Shown here piece by piece: positions 13,500 to 20,716 of a stretch of DNA of 45,969 nt. Below the pieces are notes generated by a model. The model did no database searches, was not told where the DNA came from, and saw only the letters and a list, made by a program, of their open reading frames with translations. The position numbers and the translations under genes were made by a program. Source of the stretch: a virus; IMG/VR virus record IMGVR_UViG_3300044691_000697, positions 1 through 45,969 of that record. One strand, 5' to 3'. Numbering within the stretch: the stretch's first letter is position 1; each line of letters starts with the position of its first letter.

Positions 13500-13951
13500 A
13501 ACAAAAAGCAATCATCGTCGATCTGGACGGAACTCTTTGTAACACAGATCATCGACAGCACTTCATGCAGACCAATCCAAAAAATTGGAAGAGTTTTTAC
13601 AATGCTTTGCCGATGGACAAGCCTCACGAGTGGTGTGTGCAATTGATCGATGCCATGAGAATGAGTTGCGTCGATATTATTTTTGTTTCTGGTCGACCCG
13701 ACACGTATCGAGAGGTAACGGAAGGATGGCTTCACGACTGGGGCCTGAGTCTAGCGATCGCTCCATATCCTCTGTTCATGAGGAAGGCCCTCGACTACCG
13801 AAAAGATTCAGTTGTTAAAGAAGAGATTTATCGAACACACATTGAGCCGAGCTACGACGTTTTGTTTTGTGTGGATGATCGTCAGCAGGTTGTCGACATG
13901 TGGCGCTCGATTGGTTTGACTTGTCTTCAGTGTGCGAAAGGGGATTTTTAA
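13496..13951 (+). CDS. HAD-family 3'-phosphatase-like protein
   Basis: A 151-residue protein of the HAD superfamily, closest in pattern to the phosphatase domain of T4-type polynucleotide kinase. Motif I is IVDLDGTLCNT (nucleophile Asp9, acid Asp11), motif II is FVSGRPD, a conserved Lys lies in YRKDSVVKEE and motif IV is CVDDRQQVVDMW. There is no kinase domain and no RNA ligase nearby. It could remove 3'-phosphates from nicked DNA or RNA, or hydrolyse a nucleotide. ATGA overlap with the previous gene. Confidence 0.75.
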   Translation: MKQKAIIVDLDGTLCNTDHRQHFMQTNPKNWKSFYNALPMDKPHEWCVQLIDAMRMSCVDIIFVSGRPDTYREVTEGWLHDWGLSLAIAPYPLFMRKALDYRKDSVVKEEIYRTHIEPSYDVLFCVDDRQQVVDMWRSIGLTCLQCAKGDF

Positions 13952-13952
13952 T

Positions 13953-14471
13953 ATGGACCAACCGCAAAAGCCTTGCCCGGAGTGTAATGCGCCTGGAAAT
14001 GATCGCCGCGATTTATCTCTCGGAAAAACATGGCGGCAATGCGAGAAATGCTTTCAAGAGTATTTCGTTGATTCCCCTAAGCCCGATGCGACTCTGCGGG
14101 AGTGGTGGCTAGAGGAGGATCCAAAGGAAATTGAATGCACGAATGTAACTTTCAGCGATCCTCGTCCAGCCGCTAAAGGTTGGGTTTATCACGTCATCGA
14201 AAAGTCCGCATATGATGCTCTTGAGTTGCGACGTGCCGAATGGACGAATCGTTACGCGAAAGTTTGTTTAGAACACGACGCCCTCAGCGCAAGATTGTTT
14301 GATGCCGAAGAACAAGTTCGCGACGCAGTGTTGAGTGGAAGAAACAACGCAACCTTTAAAGAGCTTCGCATAGAGCGAGACGCCCTTAAGCAGAGAGTTG
14401 CGGAGTTGGAAGCGCAGCTAGAGGACCTTTGGAAAATGCGTGTCCAAGACGAAGTGGAGCGCAAAAAATGA
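13953..14471 (+). CDS. Zinc-ribbon and coiled-coil protein (Lar-like)
   Basis: A 172-residue protein. ATG at 13953, with AAAGGGGAT upstream. The first 30 residues hold a zinc ribbon (CPEC, then CEKC), similar to the Lar-type restriction-alleviation zinc finger proteins, and residues 110-172 form a long coiled coil (RIERDALKQRVAELEAQLEDL). The next-but-one gene has the same plan (zinc knuckle then coiled coil). Function unknown. Confidence 0.6.
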   Translation: MDQPQKPCPECNAPGNDRRDLSLGKTWRQCEKCFQEYFVDSPKPDATLREWWLEEDPKEIECTNVTFSDPRPAAKGWVYHVIEKSAYDALELRRAEWTNRYAKVCLEHDALSARLFDAEEQVRDAVLSGRNNATFKELRIERDALKQRVAELEAQLEDLWKMRVQDEVERKK

Positions 14472-14584
14472 ACTGGGAAGATATTTTGTCGTTTACTATA
14501 AGCGTATTGATGTTCACATTTTTTGTTATCGGATCGCTTGGCGGTATTCACCATTGGTTTGTTGCGTTTGGAGTTGTGAAGTGA
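14468..14584 (+). CDS. 38-residue membrane peptide
   Basis: A short gene. ATG at 14468 overlaps the previous stop (ATGA), and its TGA overlaps the next GTG (GTGA). The 38 residues are mostly one hydrophobic segment (about 7-27, LSFTISVLMFTFFVIGSLGG) after an acidic start. The double overlap supports translation. Function unknown. Confidence 0.55.
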   Translation: MNWEDILSFTISVLMFTFFVIGSLGGIHHWFVAFGVVK

Positions 14585-15108
14585 ATAAAACCAGTATGGT
14601 TTGTACAAAGTGCGGGGAACAATATTTTACATACGAAGGCGCGAAGCTTTATGAAGAACTCGCCGCCGCGAAGGCTGAGATTGAACGCCTTAGTAACATC
14701 GAAATTGCAAACAAAGCATGGACACGCAATGATGCCGTCACGTTCGGCAAACTCTATTGTGAATTAGCTTTGGCTCGCGAGGAAATCGAACAGATAAACC
14801 AAGAGGGCTCAGAGCATCTAATCGCTCTCGAAAAACAACTCACCCAAGCCAATGAACGAATCGAATATCTAGAAGGACTTCAAGTTAACAGACGTCTGAT
14901 CATGTCAAAAGAGCGCGAGCAGAAGTTGCTGGCGGCTTTGGAGTTTTACGCTGACAAAAGCAAATGGCATCAGTTTATTTCAGGTGGCAACATCGGCAGT
15001 GCCCAAGATGGAGATTTCGCGATGGCGTTTGATGACGGCGAGGATAGCCCTTGGGTAATTGCGGCGCGAGCTATAGAGGCGCACAAAGGCGGAGGGGTAG
15101 GACATTGA
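14581..15108 (+). CDS. Zinc-knuckle and coiled-coil protein
   Basis: A 175-residue protein; GTG at 14581 is chosen for its overlap with the preceding stop, since the longer open frame upstream covers another gene. A CxxC (CTKCGEQ) near residue 8 could bind metal only with a partner. Long helices follow (EELAAAKAEIERLSN, ALEKQLTQANERIEYLEG). The C-terminal 50 residues (QKLLAALEFYADKSKWHQFI, WVIAARAIEA) match a tail I know from phage ead/Ea22-like proteins, in which 'LLxaLexyAd' precedes 'g..A..al'. Function unknown. Confidence 0.55.
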   Translation: MNKTSMVCTKCGEQYFTYEGAKLYEELAAAKAEIERLSNIEIANKAWTRNDAVTFGKLYCELALAREEIEQINQEGSEHLIALEKQLTQANERIEYLEGLQVNRRLIMSKEREQKLLAALEFYADKSKWHQFISGGNIGSAQDGDFAMAFDDGEDSPWVIAARAIEAHKGGGVGH

Positions 15109-15350
15109 CGGCACTAAAACTGTGGTTCATTCGATGCGGAGAAGCTTTCAAAACTTACGACGATGCTGATACTCGCGGGATGCCTGGATATGAAATCCAT
15201 CAGGCTGTCGGCAAGGATGATTTCGATCGTGTGATGAAAGCTCTGCAAGTGGCGAAAGATCGACTTAAACTATGCGGCGATGGCTTGGGAATTAGTGTCG
15301 TCGAAAAAATCGAAAAGGGGGAATGCGATGGATCAACAACAAAAAACTGA
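15105..15350 (+). CDS. Small hypothetical protein
   Basis: An 81-residue protein. Start at TTG 15105 with GGAGGGG upstream; no ATG is available. It begins with beta-type sequence (KLWFIRCGEAFKTYDDAD) and continues helical (DDFDRVMKALQVAKDRLKL). Its last 23 bases overlap the next gene. No family recognised. Confidence 0.45.
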   Translation: MTALKLWFIRCGEAFKTYDDADTRGMPGYEIHQAVGKDDFDRVMKALQVAKDRLKLCGDGLGISVVEKIEKGECDGSTTKN

Positions 15351-15546
15351 AATTCCGACAAGGTTGGTTGAGGTGGCGATCAACCGGGTTTTTCAGATCC
15401 TTCAGAATGAATTGAAGCTGAGTCCGATCGAAGCAGTCTTCGTTCTCATGAAGGCCCGCGAGCATCTTGAAAAGACAGCGGGAGTCCAGGTCACACAGGT
15501 CGATTTCATTCCAGATAAGCCGTCGACAAAGATGGAGGAAAATTGA
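15328..15546 (+). CDS. Small hypothetical protein
   Basis: A 72-residue protein from ATG 15328, with AGGGGGAATGCG upstream. Mostly helical (RLVEVAINRVFQILQNEL, PIEAVFVLMKAREHLEK), with a polar C-terminus. The frame is open to 15280 but lacks a better start. No family recognised. Confidence 0.5.
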   Translation: MDQQQKTEIPTRLVEVAINRVFQILQNELKLSPIEAVFVLMKAREHLEKTAGVQVTQVDFIPDKPSTKMEEN

Positions 15547-15547
15547 G

Positions 15548-15931
15548 ATGCCAGGAATATTTACTGAAAAAGAAATGCCGACGCGAGCAGAAAGAATCAA
15601 GTTGGGCGAGCTGATCGAGCTCTCGGAGTCGATTCAAAAAGAGTTCAAGCTAGATTCGCTCGAAAAGGGCGATGGCTTTCAATCGATCTGTGTAACAAAA
15701 CTTGTTCGGGATTCTTTAATAAAATCCGATGGCGACATGGAGGAGCTGTTGGTTGGTCTTCGATTCGCAGTTGAAATCGCTCCACGGTTTGCGACCGAAG
15801 TTGTTTATCAGGCTGCGACACGAATAAAAAAACTACCAAACAGATCAATCGAGATTGTAGATTTAAAGTGCAGAGCCACTCTAGAAGAGGGTGGCCGCTG
15901 TTTAACAATAATGTTCCCAAACGAGAACTAG
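15548..15931 (+). CDS. Hypothetical protein
   Basis: A 127-residue protein from ATG 15548 (GGAGG upstream, at the end of the previous gene). It is helical in the first 90 residues and ends with beta-type sequence (IEIVDLKCRATLEEGGRCLTI, shortened). It lies immediately before recT and may share its transcript. No family recognised. Confidence 0.5.
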   Translation: MPGIFTEKEMPTRAERIKLGELIELSESIQKEFKLDSLEKGDGFQSICVTKLVRDSLIKSDGDMEELLVGLRFAVEIAPRFATEVVYQAATRIKKLPNRSIEIVDLKCRATLEEGGRCLTIMFPNEN

Positions 15932-15945
15932 GAAAGGAATCGTAA

Positions 15946-16701
15946 ATGGAAGACCGTATCGAGGACACAGTCGATGTCCAAGTTGAGCAAACGTCAGCAC
16001 AACAAAAAGAAGAAAAGCAACTAGCCACCACCACTTCAGCAGAAGTTGTCGTCAGTGATGAGGGTTATTTGCAAGCCAAGACTCTTGAGGGTCGCTACCG
16101 AATTGCGAAAGCATTGCTTGCATCCGGAGCTCTGCCACAGCATTACAAAAATGCTTCTCAAGTTTTGGTTGCTATGGAGCAGGCCACACATCTTGGGGTG
16201 AGCGCGGTCCTTGGAATAAATAAAATGTGTTTGATCAATGGAAGTCCAGCGATCTGGGGAGAGTTGCCACTCGCTCTCGCGTATTCGAAAAAGTATATTT
16301 CGGATCACGAAGAGATCTTTTTCGACAAGGACTACAACGAGATTTGTTTCAAGAACAAAAATCTGAATGTCGATGTTTTTGGATGCGTTTCCCGCGTTAC
16401 GAGAAAAGATACTGGTCGAGTTGTTGAACGTACCTTTACGATCGATGACGCGAAAGCAGCTGGACTCCTTGGCAAGGATGTTTACAAGAAATACCTAAAA
16501 CGAATGCTTCAAATGCGCGCGAGAAGTTGGGCATTGAAAGATGCAGCCGCCGAACTGTTCTTCGGAATTCCAATTGCCGAATACGATTACAACACTATAA
16601 TTGATTCAAATGAGCCGCGAGATCTGAATCACGATGGCAGTATCAAGGTGGATCCTGCCAAGATGTTGAATTCGATGCTCGAAGGCGCGACGAAAGCATA
16701 G
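15946..16701 (+). CDS. recT: RecT-type single-strand annealing protein
   Basis: A 251-residue annealing recombinase. After a charged N-terminal 40 residues, the core shows the RecT pattern: AKALLASGALPQHYKN (about 47-62), VAMEQATHLGVSA, LINGSPAIWGELPLALA, then RVTRKDTGRVVERTFTIDDAKAAGL, KYLKRMLQMRARSWALKDAAAELFFGI (each shortened here) and the typical end near AEYDY. It anneals single strands produced by the RecE-like nuclease encoded 3 kb upstream. GGAAAGG precedes the ATG. The RecE/RecT genes are usually adjacent; here they are separated by small genes. Confidence 0.85.
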   Translation: MEDRIEDTVDVQVEQTSAQQKEEKQLATTTSAEVVVSDEGYLQAKTLEGRYRIAKALLASGALPQHYKNASQVLVAMEQATHLGVSAVLGINKMCLINGSPAIWGELPLALAYSKKYISDHEEIFFDKDYNEICFKNKNLNVDVFGCVSRVTRKDTGRVVERTFTIDDAKAAGLLGKDVYKKYLKRMLQMRARSWALKDAAAELFFGIPIAEYDYNTIIDSNEPRDLNHDGSIKVDPAKMLNSMLEGATKA

Positions 16702-16704
16702 TGT

Positions 16705-16941
16705 GTGAAAGAAGTAGTCCACTACACAGTACCAATGGATACGGCCACCGGAAGCTGGGTGGTGTCTCTGTGTAGTGGCGCAGGAATCGCAAGATGGCTT
16801 ACGTTCAAGCGTGAGCGTGTGAACTGCGAGGAATGCCTTCAGATAATGTACTGTCCAAAATGTAAAGGTGATGCGGCAAGCGGGATGTACTGCGTTTGCT
16901 TTGCCTCTGGGGAGGGGGAAAGTGGTGGAGATAAAGTTTAG
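16705..16941 (+). CDS. Small zinc-ribbon protein
   Basis: A 78-residue protein with two or three cysteine pairs: CEECLQ (about 43-48), CPKCKG (about 52-57) and CVCF further on. The start, VHYTVPMDTATG...SLCSG, resembles small phage proteins where 'tvHyt' leads to a metal site. The GTG at 16705 is favoured for that reason; an ATG at 16735 would remove this part. Ribosome site weak. Function unknown. Confidence 0.5.
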   Translation: MKEVVHYTVPMDTATGSWVVSLCSGAGIARWLTFKRERVNCEECLQIMYCPKCKGDAASGMYCVCFASGEGESGGDKV

Positions 16942-17323
16942 TGGAACACTCAAGCAGGTTCACGACGAAATAAAAAGTTTCGCTCGAGCGTTGGATAAAA
17001 AAGAGGAGCATGTTGAAGTCACCGGGACTTCTGGGAAAAGATATCAGGTATCAATTCCTCCAGAGGAGACCGCTGACATCGATATTCCTGTCACTCGGAA
17101 ATCGGATGCGTTGCCGTTAGGTGGTGTAATCCCAAAGACGAATGGGCCGCAGAGCAAAGGCGGAAGAGATTGCCAATTCTGCGGTCTATTTTTCATGCGC
17201 GCCGGGAAGCACGAGCCGCATTGCTCGGACAATCCGAACAAAAGACCGTTTCTGAAAGCATCGAAGCCCAATGATCGATTGCCGCCTCCGATGGATGAAG
17301 ACATGGAGAATATGCCATTTTGA
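16922..17323 (+). CDS. Zinc-finger protein with SAP-like spacing
   Basis: A 133-residue protein. Start at GTG 16922 or 16925, with GGGGAGGGGG upstream. Residues 1-25 are amphipathic, and a C2HC-type zinc finger lies near 80-100 (CQFCGLFFMRAGKHEPHC). The proline-rich C-terminus is acidic. It might be a DNA-binding protein that works with the recombination genes around it. No family recognised. Confidence 0.5.
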   Translation: MVEIKFSGTLKQVHDEIKSFARALDKKEEHVEVTGTSGKRYQVSIPPEETADIDIPVTRKSDALPLGGVIPKTNGPQSKGGRDCQFCGLFFMRAGKHEPHCSDNPNKRPFLKASKPNDRLPPPMDEDMENMPF

Positions 17324-17514
17324 AATTCTTCTTCAATATTTTCAAAATCAAACGAGTCAGTGAGACTTCGCATTGCAAGTCTTGTGGCCGTAAATTGAAA
17401 TCGCGTGACAGTCGTCTGGCAGGTTATGGACCGATCTGCTTTTCGAAAAGACCGTCGGTCCTAATGCTGCAACTAGAACAGGAAGGGCAGTTGGCTCTGC
17501 CATTAGGGGGATGA
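17320..17514 (+). CDS. DUF6011-like zinc-finger protein
   Basis: A 64-residue protein from TTG 17320 (TTGA overlap). The motif CKSCGRKLKSRDSRLAGYGPIC, shown in part here as CKSCGRKL and GYGPIC, matches a small zinc finger known from phages and actinobacteria, in which CxxCGr is followed by a G-G-P-C. It has a basic, aromatic start (MKFFFNIFKIKR). Function unknown. Confidence 0.6.
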   Translation: MKFFFNIFKIKRVSETSHCKSCGRKLKSRDSRLAGYGPICFSKRPSVLMLQLEQEGQLALPLGG

Positions 17515-17515
17515 A

Positions 17516-18625
17516 ATGTTACTCGCGGTGCAAATATTCGTCTTAGCATCACTTGCCATGACCACATACGCATGGATGCTGACAAAATCGATCAACAATC
17601 CAAAGAAGCCGACTAAACCAAAACGCAAGAGACCGATATCGATTCTCAAGCCAATGAAGGGATTCGACTACGGTTTCGTTCAAAACATAGAATCTTTTTT
17701 CAGTCTGGATTTTTACCCAGGTGACGAATTGATTTTTTGTTTTGAAAATAAATCGGACGGGATGATCACTTTCATTCGAAATATGATGAATGTTTACCCA
17801 CATGTGCCGGCCAAAATCTCAACTGGTGGATGGCCATTCGGAATCAATCCAAAGATCCAAAATATATTTCACGCTTACCAGAATGTAAAAAATGACATGG
17901 TCCTGATCAGTGATTCAAACGTAGAAGCGCCGGACAACTATTTGAATTTGGTCGACTATGAACATACGGAAGGCGATGGCGTCTTGACTGCGGCAGTAGT
18001 TGGAACACGTTCGATCACGATGGCTGCTCAAATAGAGAACATGCTCCTTCAAAGATTTTACAACAAGTGGCTTGTGGTTTTGAATTCGATCAACGTACCG
18101 ATCGTCATGGGTAAGTCGATTTTCTTCAGCAAAAAAAACTTGGAGAAGCAAGACGGACTCTATCACGCCGTCAGATACTTGGCTGAGGATTACACGATTG
18201 GGCAAATGCACAAGCGCGAGGGACTCAAAACAAAAGTCCTGAGCATTCCGGTAAAGCAAGCAATCGGCCGCCGAACATTCAGAGAGTTGTTTGATCGATA
18301 CGCCAGGTGGGGGCGGATGCGACGAGCTCACGAACCGCTTGTTTTTTACTTTGAACCACTGATGTCTTTTTCGATCGTTTCGACGATGGCGACCATCGCG
18401 TTCCCTTTTTGGTTTGCATTGATTTTCAATACAGTCTGGTGCTGGATCGAAATCGCAACTCTCAAGAGACTTGGATCTGAAACGGATCCCCTGGCTTACA
18501 TGATGAGCGAATGGTTGACGCTTCCAATTTGGTTTTACACATTGATGAGCGACAAAGTCGAATGGCGCGGCAGAATTTATAAAATGCAACCGGGTGGCAC
18601 ATGCAAAGAAGTGAAGACGGCATAA
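17516..18625 (+). CDS. Membrane glycosyltransferase, ceramide glucosyltransferase/HpnI type
   Basis: A 369-residue family-21-type glycosyltransferase. An N-terminal membrane span (1-22) is followed by a basic linker, the entry motif SILKPMKGFD, ISDSNVEAPD (Asp133, the second aspartate motif), LAEDYTIG (Asp225) and the RYARW signature (261-265; the (Q/R)XXRW motif), then hydrophobic C-terminal segments (about 280-320 and 335-355). This order is that of ceramide glucosyltransferases and of HpnI, which adds GlcNAc to hopanoids. It would work at the cytoplasmic face of the inner membrane on a lipid acceptor. AGGGGG precedes the ATG. A phage copy suggests alteration of host envelope lipids, for instance receptor masking; the acceptor is not known. 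Confidence 0.8.
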   Translation: MLLAVQIFVLASLAMTTYAWMLTKSINNPKKPTKPKRKRPISILKPMKGFDYGFVQNIESFFSLDFYPGDELIFCFENKSDGMITFIRNMMNVYPHVPAKISTGGWPFGINPKIQNIFHAYQNVKNDMVLISDSNVEAPDNYLNLVDYEHTEGDGVLTAAVVGTRSITMAAQIENMLLQRFYNKWLVVLNSINVPIVMGKSIFFSKKNLEKQDGLYHAVRYLAEDYTIGQMHKREGLKTKVLSIPVKQAIGRRTFRELFDRYARWGRMRRAHEPLVFYFEPLMSFSIVSTMATIAFPFWFALIFNTVWCWIEIATLKRLGSETDPLAYMMSEWLTLPIWFYTLMSDKVEWRGRIYKMQPGGTCKEVKTA

Positions 18626-18939
18626 GCTGTGGTGAGTGCGGAGAAAAGATCAGGGCGACGGAATCGGAACTGCGAATCCGGATCAAGAATTCGAAGAGTG
18701 GCAACTTGTATTGCAATATGGCCTGTTCGGCAAAAGCTTATTCGAAAAGTCGAGTAAAATCCATGCGGCCCGAAGATTTCACTTACTTGGCAAAGCGCCA
18801 CGAAGAGCTTCAATCTACGGATAGCCTGAGAGAGTTGATCGACATTTTAATTGGTTTAGATTTGTCCGTAGACAATATCAATCGGGAGTTGCGAAGTCTG
18901 ATTTTTAAACTTGAAAGGATCCGCAGGTGCCAAAAATGA
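18601..18939 (+). CDS. Zinc-ribbon protein
   Basis: A 112-residue protein with CGECGEK (10-16) and CNMAC (38-42), a probable zinc ribbon in the first 45 residues, followed by helices (TYLAKRHEELQSTDSLRELI in part). It overlaps the end of the glycosyltransferase gene by 25 bases and has a modest ribosome site (GGGTGG). Function unknown. Confidence 0.55.
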   Translation: MQRSEDGISCGECGEKIRATESELRIRIKNSKSGNLYCNMACSAKAYSKSRVKSMRPEDFTYLAKRHEELQSTDSLRELIDILIGLDLSVDNINRELRSLIFKLERIRRCQK

Positions 18940-19139
18940 CCGAAGAAATCAAAGGATTGATATGGGGAATTCTGTTTGTAGTTTTCTGTCTCAATATAGC
19001 AGCCACTGTAGCTGGTATGGGCTCAAGGAACACGATCACGAAGTCTCAATGTGAAGAGCCGACAACGAGGATCGGTTACCTGCTTCCTGGATTCGACTTT
19101 GGTTGTTGGCTGGCAGATGTTCCAGGAAGACACCGATGA
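18927..19139 (+). CDS. Small single-span membrane protein
   Basis: A 70-residue protein. GTG at 18927 is supported by AAAGGA seven bases upstream; an ATG at 18936 is the alternative. Residues 9-30 form one membrane span (LIWGILFVVFCLNIAATVAG), followed by a short polar domain with two cysteines. Function unknown; it may be part of the envelope-modifying set with the glycosyltransferase just upstream. Confidence 0.5.
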   Translation: MPKMTEEIKGLIWGILFVVFCLNIAATVAGMGSRNTITKSQCEEPTTRIGYLLPGFDFGCWLADVPGRHR

Positions 19140-19327
19140 CGGACTTCGGTTTGGGCAAGACAGCCAAAGGAAAGCATCTTGATCGATTGGGTGAAACGTA
19201 CGGCCTTAAGCGTAAAAGATGGCTCTGGGTTTTTCGTGAGAGCGACGTATCCTTTCGACATCGACTTCTTTTGTGGGTCCTCGCTTGGCACAGGCGACCA
19301 CTCGAAGAATTCAAGTCGCTACGATGA
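19136..19327 (+). CDS. 63-residue basic protein
   Basis: Starts at ATG 19136 with CAGGAAG upstream and an ATGA overlap, and ends in ATGA overlap with rusA. It is very basic and aromatic (GLKRKRWLWVFRESDVSFRH). Another long frame overlaps the same stretch (19179-19457) but has no ribosome site; the overlaps at both ends make this frame the better call. Function unknown. Confidence 0.45.
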   Translation: MTDFGLGKTAKGKHLDRLGETYGLKRKRWLWVFRESDVSFRHRLLLWVLAWHRRPLEEFKSLR

Positions 19328-19812
19328 CCACTTTCTGGCTGGCTCGATTTCCGATGCCGCCGTCAGCCAATACAAGGCTCATGAGGGCGCGCAACCACAG
19401 GGGATTGATCCTGACGCCCGAGTGGAGAGCCTACAAGGACACGATCGACCTCTATAAGCTGCAACACGCGATGCGATTCGACCGATTGAGTGTGGTATTA
19501 AAATCACAGCTTGCGAAGGGTTTTGTCCTCAGTGTTGAATGCTTCTTTGTGTTCCACGTGGAACAATTGATCACGCTTCCGAAAAACGGGACCGTAGGCA
19601 AAGTCCAATCGAACGACGCTGACAACCGACTCAAGGGATGTCTGGATGGACTGGCAAAGGTCCTCGACCTTGATGACAAGTACTTCTTTGCCGTGCACAG
19701 TGAAAAAATACTAACCAGGGATAGGGCAGAAGAATGCGCGATGGTAAGGATTCGACCAACCCAGATAAAGACAGTGGACCTGATCCGGAAGATGATTACG
19801 GAGGATTCCTAA
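19324..19812 (+). CDS. rusA: RusA-type Holliday junction resolvase
   Basis: A 162-residue endonuclease of the RusA family, which cuts four-way DNA junctions. The acidic active site is complete: Asp98 and Asp100 with Asn101 and Lys104 (SNDADNRLK), Asp108 (LDGLAKVL) and the Asp117-Asp118 pair (DLDDKYF), as in the D-x-DN-xx-K ... DD pattern of the family. It starts at ATG 19324 in an ATGA overlap. It would resolve branches in replicating or recombined phage DNA before packaging. The last 79 bases overlap the CsrA-like gene. Confidence 0.85.
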   Translation: MTTFWLARFPMPPSANTRLMRARNHRGLILTPEWRAYKDTIDLYKLQHAMRFDRLSVVLKSQLAKGFVLSVECFFVFHVEQLITLPKNGTVGKVQSNDADNRLKGCLDGLAKVLDLDDKYFFAVHSEKILTRDRAEECAMVRIRPTQIKTVDLIRKMITEDS

Positions 19813-19949
19813 TCGTCCAGCTGAGAGACGGCGACTGCCTCAAGGTCGGGGATTCTCAACTCTTCGTTCATCAAACCTGCCGCGACTCTGTTAGGCTCAG
19901 AGTCAGGGCCAAGAGGTCTACGTTGATCAAACGCATTCCAAAAGAATAA
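19734..19949 (+). CDS. CsrA-like protein
   Basis: A 71-residue protein. After an acidic start of 23 residues (DSTNPDKDSGPDPEDDYGG in part) it follows the CsrA layout: FLIVQLRDGDCLKVGDSQLFV, then VRLRVRAKRSTLIKR, that is, LxLxxxxGDxxxIGD...VRLxxxAP-like strands ending in an Arg-rich tip where CsrA binds RNA. CsrA dimers bind GGA sites in mRNA leaders. A short CsrA-like protein before the terminase genes is known from several phages. The ATG at 19734 overlaps rusA by 79 bases and has AGGG seven bases upstream. It may regulate late or host messages. Confidence 0.55.
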   Translation: MRDGKDSTNPDKDSGPDPEDDYGGFLIVQLRDGDCLKVGDSQLFVHQTCRDSVRLRVRAKRSTLIKRIPKE

Positions 19950-19980
19950 AATCGAAAGCGTGCAAAGGAGTTGATGCGCT

Positions 19981-20604
19981 ATGAGTCGTAGATTGCTGGA
20001 TGGGCAAAAGCCACAAGTGGACACGTCAAAAATCACCGGTCGCAAGTCCGCGCTCGAACTCAATCCGGATCTCATTAAAAACATCACGAACCTTGTTAGA
20101 CAGGGAATGTATCCGTCCGTCGCGTGCTCAATGTTTGGAGTTCACCGCCAAAGGATCACTGAATGGGTGGCAAAGGGACGAGAGAATCCAGACTCGTTAT
20201 ATGCCGCTTTCGCGGACGCATTGCATAAAGCTATAGCAGAGGCTGAGGCAAGAGACCTGTCGACGGTTGATAGCCACGCAAACGGTCGCCCTGCGATTTA
20301 CGAGCGCGACAAGGACGGTAACCTGGTCATGGATTCAGAGGGCAAGCCGATCCTCCTACGCGCTGAGATTCGACCGAACTGGTTGGCTGCAGCTTGGAAG
20401 CTTGAGCGCCGGTCTCCAAAAAGGTGGGGGCGTTTCGATCGCATTCATATGACGGCAGAATCGGAGATGAGTGAGATCGACGTGACTCACACGACGAGCG
20501 GCGCCGACAAGCAAGTGACCGAAGAACAGAAGAACGATGCCCTCAAAGAAGTGTCCGATATCCTTGAAAACTTGAAGTTGCGCGATGAATACCCAGAATC
20601 CTAG
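19981..20604 (+). CDS. terS: Terminase small subunit
   Basis: A 207-residue protein with an N-terminal helix-turn-helix (YPSVACSMFGVHRQRITEWVAKG, about 41-63, shown in part) followed by a helical core and ending with the pattern AAWKLERRSPKRWGR (about 137-151) that is typical of terminase small subunits beside TerL. It recognises phage DNA for packaging. AAAGGAG lies 16 bases before the ATG at 19981, rather far, while no closer site is seen. TAG ends the gene at 20604, and the frame stays open beyond it into terL. Confidence 0.8.
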   Translation: MSRRLLDGQKPQVDTSKITGRKSALELNPDLIKNITNLVRQGMYPSVACSMFGVHRQRITEWVAKGRENPDSLYAAFADALHKAIAEAEARDLSTVDSHANGRPAIYERDKDGNLVMDSEGKPILLRAEIRPNWLAAAWKLERRSPKRWGRFDRIHMTAESEMSEIDVTHTTSGADKQVTEEQKNDALKEVSDILENLKLRDEYPES

Positions 20605-20716
20605 ACCCCTACATCTAGTGTTGTTAGGCATTCTGAGACCTATTTTGCTTCTTTTGTGTGCAAAAACACCGGCAAAATACCCGAGGTTTCAATGAGCACC
20701 CCTACATTTAGTGTTG
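20605..20716. repeat. 19-bp direct repeat flanking the TerS-TerL junction
   Basis: The 19 bases at 20605-20623 recur at 20698-20716 with one difference (C versus T in ACATCTAG/ACATTTAG). The first copy starts right after the TerS stop, the second covers codons 3-8 of terL, and they are 93 bases (31 codons) apart. Between them lies GTGT-gcaaaa-ACAC, a small hairpin. Candidate pac or cos element, or a relic duplication. Confidence 0.75.

Noticed and set aside
19179-19457. 92-codon plus-strand frame overlapping the 63-residue gene and rusA
   Set aside because: No ribosome site and it conflicts with rusA, which has a complete active site.
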